Source: Neolecta irregularis DAH-3 (lineage: Eukaryota > Ascomycota > Neolectomycetes > Neolectales > Neolectaceae). From it: DNA of 12,586 nucleotides. Below the pieces are notes generated by a model. The model was given only the letters and a program-made list of their open reading frames with translations, did no database searches and was not told where the DNA came from. Where the stretch lies: assembly GCA_001929475.1 (NCBI GenBank), contig LXFE01002745.1:1-12586 (forward strand), given 5' to 3'. Below, piece after piece: positions 9,537 to 12,586 of the stretch; the stretch's first letter is position 1; the number at the start of each line of letters is the position of its first letter. Both the position numbers and the translations under genes were made by a program.

Positions 9537-9844
9537 CGCGATGCAGCAGTGCAGTACTGCAGTACAGCAGAGAGACGGCAAGAGAGCGTGGAGAACGGAG
9601 CAGTGGTGGTGAGGGCGGGGTAGTTGGGCGATGTGCCGCCTGCCGGCGTCACGAGCCCGAGCGGACCATCGCTTCCGCCCCCGCCACGCGGGATCAGTGC
9701 GGCAGTTTCTGGCGGGAGAGCGGCTGCATTGCAACTGCGTGGATATATGCGCATACACTGCAGCAGTACTCTGCATGTATGCGGCTGCAGCGCGAAAACT
9801 CACCGCCAAATACACCTGCGGCCGCGCCCGTCGCAAAGGGGCAG
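9537..9844. promoter_or_regulatory. GC-rich bidirectional promoter between the Izh-type and Mrp51-like genes
   Basis: This 308-bp region lies between two divergent starts. It is very GC-rich (43 of 60 bases at 9661-9720 by hand count), which leaves long frames open by chance on both strands. It holds three plus-strand copies of GCAGTAC (9551, 9559, 9763) and three CTGCAG sites (9557, 9758, 9785). The right part, from 9779, may be coding if the Mrp51-like gene uses its upstream ATG. Confidence 0.55.
9554..9565. repeat. Perfect 12-bp palindrome GTACTGCAGTAC
   Basis: The sequence equals its own reverse complement. It sits 18 bp upstream of the Izh-type start codon and is formed by two inverted GCAGTAC units. 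It could be a dimeric factor site or part of a 5' UTR hairpin; this is inference. Confidence 0.5.
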
Positions 9845-10993
9845 ATGCAGACAAGGCTGGGCTTTGCAAACCTGCTTCGCCAGTCGCGGGTCGTGTCCAT
9901 CGCGGCAGAACTGCACCCGCCGGCAGCCCCTGTGTATGGCCAGCGTCCGTTCCAGATTTATCCCACGCGCCAGGTCATCACTGCCCCCAAGCAGCATACC
10001 TGCCGCAACGACTGGGGCATAAAAAGCAACCTCCCGCCCCTAAAATCCGCCTTTGTCTCCATCGGCAATTTCGATTCCCGCGAGCACCAGCCTCAGTTCG
10101 ATGTCGCAAACGACAAGGTCTTGTTTCTCAGACGCGCAAGAGAAATGGGCATCGCCCTCGATGCGTCAGACCCCTCAACCTCAGTTCGCAACCTTCCCTT
10201 CATCTGCTACCAGAACCCCCGTCAATTTTCTACAGCAAACGTAGGCCCCTGGCTAAAAAACTTGCCAAAGAAAGCACTCGACAGTTACTGCAGGAAAATC
10301 ATGTCAAGGAGGCGGGAGTATTTTGAGCACCGACGACAAAATCGCATCAACTTATCTTCTGTTGACCCCCCTCGGGAATTTCTATTTCCAGGCGTTCCCG
10401 CATCTTACCAAATAACGCCTGTCAGCAGCGAATCCGTTGATAAAGCCTCCGCTTACAATTCAAACGCTCCCAAGCCAGACCTCCAAGTCGCTGGCATTCA
10501 AAGGCGGAATCACGAGGTCCTCGATTTTCTACGTATCCCACAGTCACAACCCCGCCAGATTCATGCCACAGCAGGACTCTCATACGCGGGTGCTGGTATC
10601 TTACCAACCACTAAAATTGACGGTCGAATGATAATTTCTATGGGATTTGAATCTTTTGTGGCTCTCGGAGGAGTTATTGCCATTGGATACGCTCTGCCCC
10701 GGTCAAACTCCATCCAGAGATATTCCATATCGAAGAGTTTCATCGATGCTATAGGCCGTCTCGTCATCCATGTTTTCCAACCTTCTCATATGCCTCAGAA
10801 AAACAAAAATATATACCGACCCAATTGTTCGCTCACGTCCGCTGACTTTAGTGGAGAAGAGAATAATAGAAGGACGGTATCACCGCCTTCCCCACCTAAG
10901 CAGAAAGACTTAACTCCAGAAACCGACAAGAAGACACTGGCGCACCTGATTGATATCCTAGATCACAGCCCATTTTCGGATAAAATAAAATAA
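9845..10993 (+). CDS. MRP51: Probable mitochondrial ribosomal small-subunit protein, Mrp51/bS1m family
   Basis: A 382-aa intronless gene. The N-terminus (RLGFANLLRQSRVVS) is basic and without acid residues, as expected for mitochondrial import. It is followed by a motif chain that I recognise from fungal Mrp51: PVYGQ, then YPTRQVITAPKQHTCRNDWGIKSNLPP, then FVSIGNFDSREHQPQFDVAND. A late ATAGLSYAGAGILPTT block matches the conserved GLxY segment of the family. Known role: small subunit of the mitoribosome and translation of mitochondrial mRNAs. The last 90 residues are low in complexity (Pro, Lys, Ser) and have no recognised domain. I chose the ATG at 9845 because the family usually begins near LLRxS; an in-frame ATG at 9779 would add 22 residues and remains possible. 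The frame stays open further upstream only because of high GC. It is the one complete gene in the window without introns. Confidence 0.75.
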   Translation: MQTRLGFANLLRQSRVVSIAAELHPPAAPVYGQRPFQIYPTRQVITAPKQHTCRNDWGIKSNLPPLKSAFVSIGNFDSREHQPQFDVANDKVLFLRRAREMGIALDASDPSTSVRNLPFICYQNPRQFSTANVGPWLKNLPKKALDSYCRKIMSRRREYFEHRRQNRINLSSVDPPREFLFPGVPASYQITPVSSESVDKASAYNSNAPKPDLQVAGIQRRNHEVLDFLRIPQSQPRQIHATAGLSYAGAGILPTTKIDGRMIISMGFESFVALGGVIAIGYALPRSNSIQRYSISKSFIDAIGRLVIHVFQPSHMPQKNKNIYRPNCSLTSADFSGEENNRRTVSPPSPPKQKDLTPETDKKTLAHLIDILDHSPFSDKIK

Positions 10994-11113
10994 TAGGAAT
11001 GCATCTAAATTAGAGCTAGATAGGCTAATTACGCCATCTTTGAGATCACATTCAAATACATAGAAACACCTTTCCTCAAATGCCAAAAAAGCAATACTGC
11101 GAAATAGAATTGA
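10994..11113. other. 120-bp tail-to-tail gap between the Mrp51-like and Bbc1-like genes
   Basis: Two convergent genes end here, so the gap must hold both 3' UTRs and terminators. An AATAAA lies at 10984-10989, overlapping the last codons of the Mrp51-like gene, which is a weak candidate poly(A) signal. Nothing else stands out. Confidence 0.5.
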
Positions 11114-12586
11114 CTACCATTCCACACAACTTCGATCCATAACCCTCCAAACCCGTAACTCGCCGCTCCTAAAATCATTGAGCCGATAACTCTTCTCATC
11201 CAATTTCTTTCCATCCCGGCCTTGTTCATACATGCGCAACTTTCGTTTGGCACCATCCCATTCTGAACTTACTACCCCCACATGAGATGACAGTTCAACA
11301 GTATATTTCGAATGTAATCCACCTTTATGTCCTTGGAATTTTACATTTCGAAACGAAACAACGTCTCCTGGTCTGATTTCGTCAAATTGCTGCACAGAAG
11401 CGTTCGCAAGATTTGTGTATATAAGTGCTCCATAGGCTTTATGTCCGATCGGAGGAAGCGCAGCTGGAATGTGTCGAATTGCTTGTAGAACCAAATCGTC
11501 ACTAGTTCCATCGCCGATAACAGAACCAACTTGAGGTGTTATAAAATCCAAGAGTTGCTTATTAAACTTTTCGGCGGCTTCCACGAGCTCCTCTCGAGAA
11601 AGGAAGGGAGGAGGTGGTTTATGTCGTTGGGATAAGGTAACTTGAGACGGAACATTTGATTCAAAGTGAGCCGTGATAATAGTTTGACTATAATCCGCAT
11701 ATAAAACGTAAATATCCTTGGAAACCGAAGATCGTCCCCCTCGATGGGGCGTGACACTTTCATCCATCTCAAATAAAATATCAGTCCGGTCTTGAAATGT
11801 CGGGGGCGGCATTTTCTCTTGCGTCCACCATTCATTCTCCTCCAGTTCAACATCCCTAGCTAGAAATCCGTGTTCAGGCAAAGGGCGAGACCAATCTAGA
11901 GATATTCTGTTACCCAATCGCGAATCAATAGACATCCGAGAACGATCAACAGAAGGTCGAATCGGTGGGTTTCTGTCGGCTTCCACTCGCGACCACTCAA
12001 CAGATTGTCTTGGTGGATTCGGGCGAGTAAAATCAACAGAGGCCCTGGGAACCGGTGGACGATCTCGAGAGGAAGGAGACGAGAGCTCGGGGGGCGGTCT
12101 GGGAGGAGGACTGAGTGGTTGTAAATAGGGTTGACGAGATTTCTTTTGCGACTCTTCTCCGTGAAGATTCGCTGTGACAATTGTCAGAGGTACATCCTTT
12201 TGACTCGATGATGGACGCGGTGCATCTGTATCTTCGTCAGCCTCATAGCCCTCTCCTTCAGTATCTGTTATTGCAGAACCAGCATCCAGAGCAAGACGAG
12301 AAATACTCATCCCAGAGAGTGATTTGGAGAGCCTATGCTCTATCTTGTGCTCGACTTTAGTTTCAATGACCAATCCTCCTTTCTCGACAGACGCTGGAAG
12401 TTTGCTAACAGGATCTGTATTCTTGCGATTATGCGAAGGAATGGCAGCTTCAGATATGTTTGGCGATGGTAATTCGGAAATTTCTTCCGGCGAATCTGCC
12501 AGGATTGGGCGACTATTTTGCGAGGAATCATCGTCTACTGATGCATTCAATAGTTCAACATTCCCCGATATAAGCTGCTCTCCAGG
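11114..12586 (-). CDS. BBC1: Bbc1/Mti1-like endocytic actin-patch protein, C-terminal 490 aa (partial)
   Basis: The frame is open to the right edge (first visible residues PGEQLISGN), so the N-terminus, where family members carry an SH3 domain, is out of view. Seen: a long disordered part with acidic and Ser-rich stretches, a proline-rich SH3-ligand-like run (LSPPPRPPPELSS), a degenerate R-x-S-V-D repeat block, then a folded C-terminal region of about 200 residues (nucleotides 11716-11114). That region begins DIYVLYADYSQTIITAHF, passes RHKPPPPFLSREELVEAAEKF and GDGTSDDLV, and ends near ELRVWRVMDRSC. I match it to the BBC1/AIM3 cysteine-proteinase-fold domain. Known role: Bbc1 binds type I myosin and Las17/WASP and restrains actin assembly at endocytic sites. 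No intron is seen in this part. The only Cys in view is four residues from the end, so a cysteine-protease activity is not possible from this domain. Confidence 0.82.
   Translation of the reverse strand, partial: PGEQLISGNVELLNASVDDDSSQNSRPILADSPEEISELPSPNISEAAIPSHNRKNTDPVSKLPASVEKGGLVIETKVEHKIEHRLSKSLSGMSISRLALDAGSAITDTEGEGYEADEDTDAPRPSSSQKDVPLTIVTANLHGEESQKKSRQPYLQPLSPPPRPPPELSSPSSRDRPPVPRASVDFTRPNPPRQSVEWSRVEADRNPPIRPSVDRSRMSIDSRLGNRISLDWSRPLPEHGFLARDVELEENEWWTQEKMPPPTFQDRTDILFEMDESVTPHRGGRSSVSKDIYVLYADYSQTIITAHFESNVPSQVTLSQRHKPPPPFLSREELVEAAEKFNKQLLDFITPQVGSVIGDGTSDDLVLQAIRHIPAALPPIGHKAYGALIYTNLANASVQQFDEIRPGDVVSFRNVKFQGHKGGLHSKYTVELSSHVGVVSSEWDGAKRKLRMYEQGRDGKKLDEKSYRLNDFRSGELRVWRVMDRSCVEW
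11882..12046 (-). repeat. Degenerate R-x-S-[VIL]-[DE]-x-[ST]-R peptide repeat in the Bbc1-like protein
   Basis: Four full copies and one shorter copy occur within 55 residues: RASVDFTR, RQSVEWSR, RPSVDRSR, RMSIDSR and RISLDWSR. Spacing is 7 to 17 residues and the DNA copies are diverged, so this is selection on the peptide, not a fresh DNA duplication. Each has Arg two before Ser, which suits basophilic kinases; that use is inferred. Confidence 0.7.

Noticed and set aside
9497-9844. N-terminal extension of the Mrp51-like frame up to 9497
   Set aside because: The part before 9779 is low-complexity translation of GC-rich promoter DNA. It overlaps the start of the divergent Izh-type gene and has no family match. 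The ATG at 9845 (or 9779) is kept instead.
8976-9869. A 297-residue minus-strand frame as one protein
   Set aside because: Only the part from 9536 down to 9356 is real (exon 1 of the Izh-type gene). The rest is promoter DNA or reads across introns in the wrong frame.
1-12586. CRISPR array, tRNA or rRNA gene, transposon or terminal inverted repeats
   Set aside because: No regularly spaced repeats, cloverleaf with anticodon arms, transposase or reverse-transcriptase motifs were seen by eye on either strand; the genes and short gaps account for nearly all of the window.

Overview
The window looks like nuclear DNA of a filamentous basidiomycete, probably Agaricomycotina; the species cannot be named. 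The reasons are that almost every gene is cut by many very short spliceosomal introns, and that the gene set is fungal (vacuolar membrane M28 protease, Vps35, Izh/AdipoR-type protein, Mrp51-like mitoribosomal protein, Bbc1-like endocytic protein, CYP52/CYP63-like P450). I rebuilt the genes by hand by joining exons with GT-AG splice sites and conserved family motifs. Most short open frames here are single exons or shadows of these genes.

Layout: 60-2210 (-) cytochrome P450, 17 exons, 494 aa; 2483-4977 (-) vacuolar M28 metallopeptidase of the Pff1 type, 5 exons, 783 aa; 5175-8228 (+) retromer subunit Vps35, 13 exons, 864 aa; 8286-9536 (-) adiponectin-receptor/haemolysin-III (Izh) protein, 8 exons, 334 aa; 9845-10993 (+) probable Mrp51/bS1m mitochondrial ribosomal protein, intronless, 382 aa; 11114-12586 (-) the C-terminal 490 aa of a Bbc1-like protein that runs off the right edge. 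Gaps between genes are 57 to 308 bp. No tRNA, rRNA, transposon or CRISPR array was seen.

The Pff1 and Vps35 genes diverge from a 197-bp gap and both act in the endosome/vacuole system; the Izh and Mrp51-like genes diverge from a 308-bp gap; Vps35/Izh and Mrp51/Bbc1 converge. This is an ordinary housekeeping stretch plus one P450, and I did not find a new multi-gene system. The points worth a second look are structural: 39 introns of only 32 to 56 nt, microexons of 12, 16 and 18 nt in the P450 (the 12-nt one carries the haem cysteine), a P450 first intron with no usable AG acceptor, a strong fall in GC from 5' to 3' along the genes, and a Bbc1 cysteine-proteinase-fold domain with no cysteine where a nucleophile would be.
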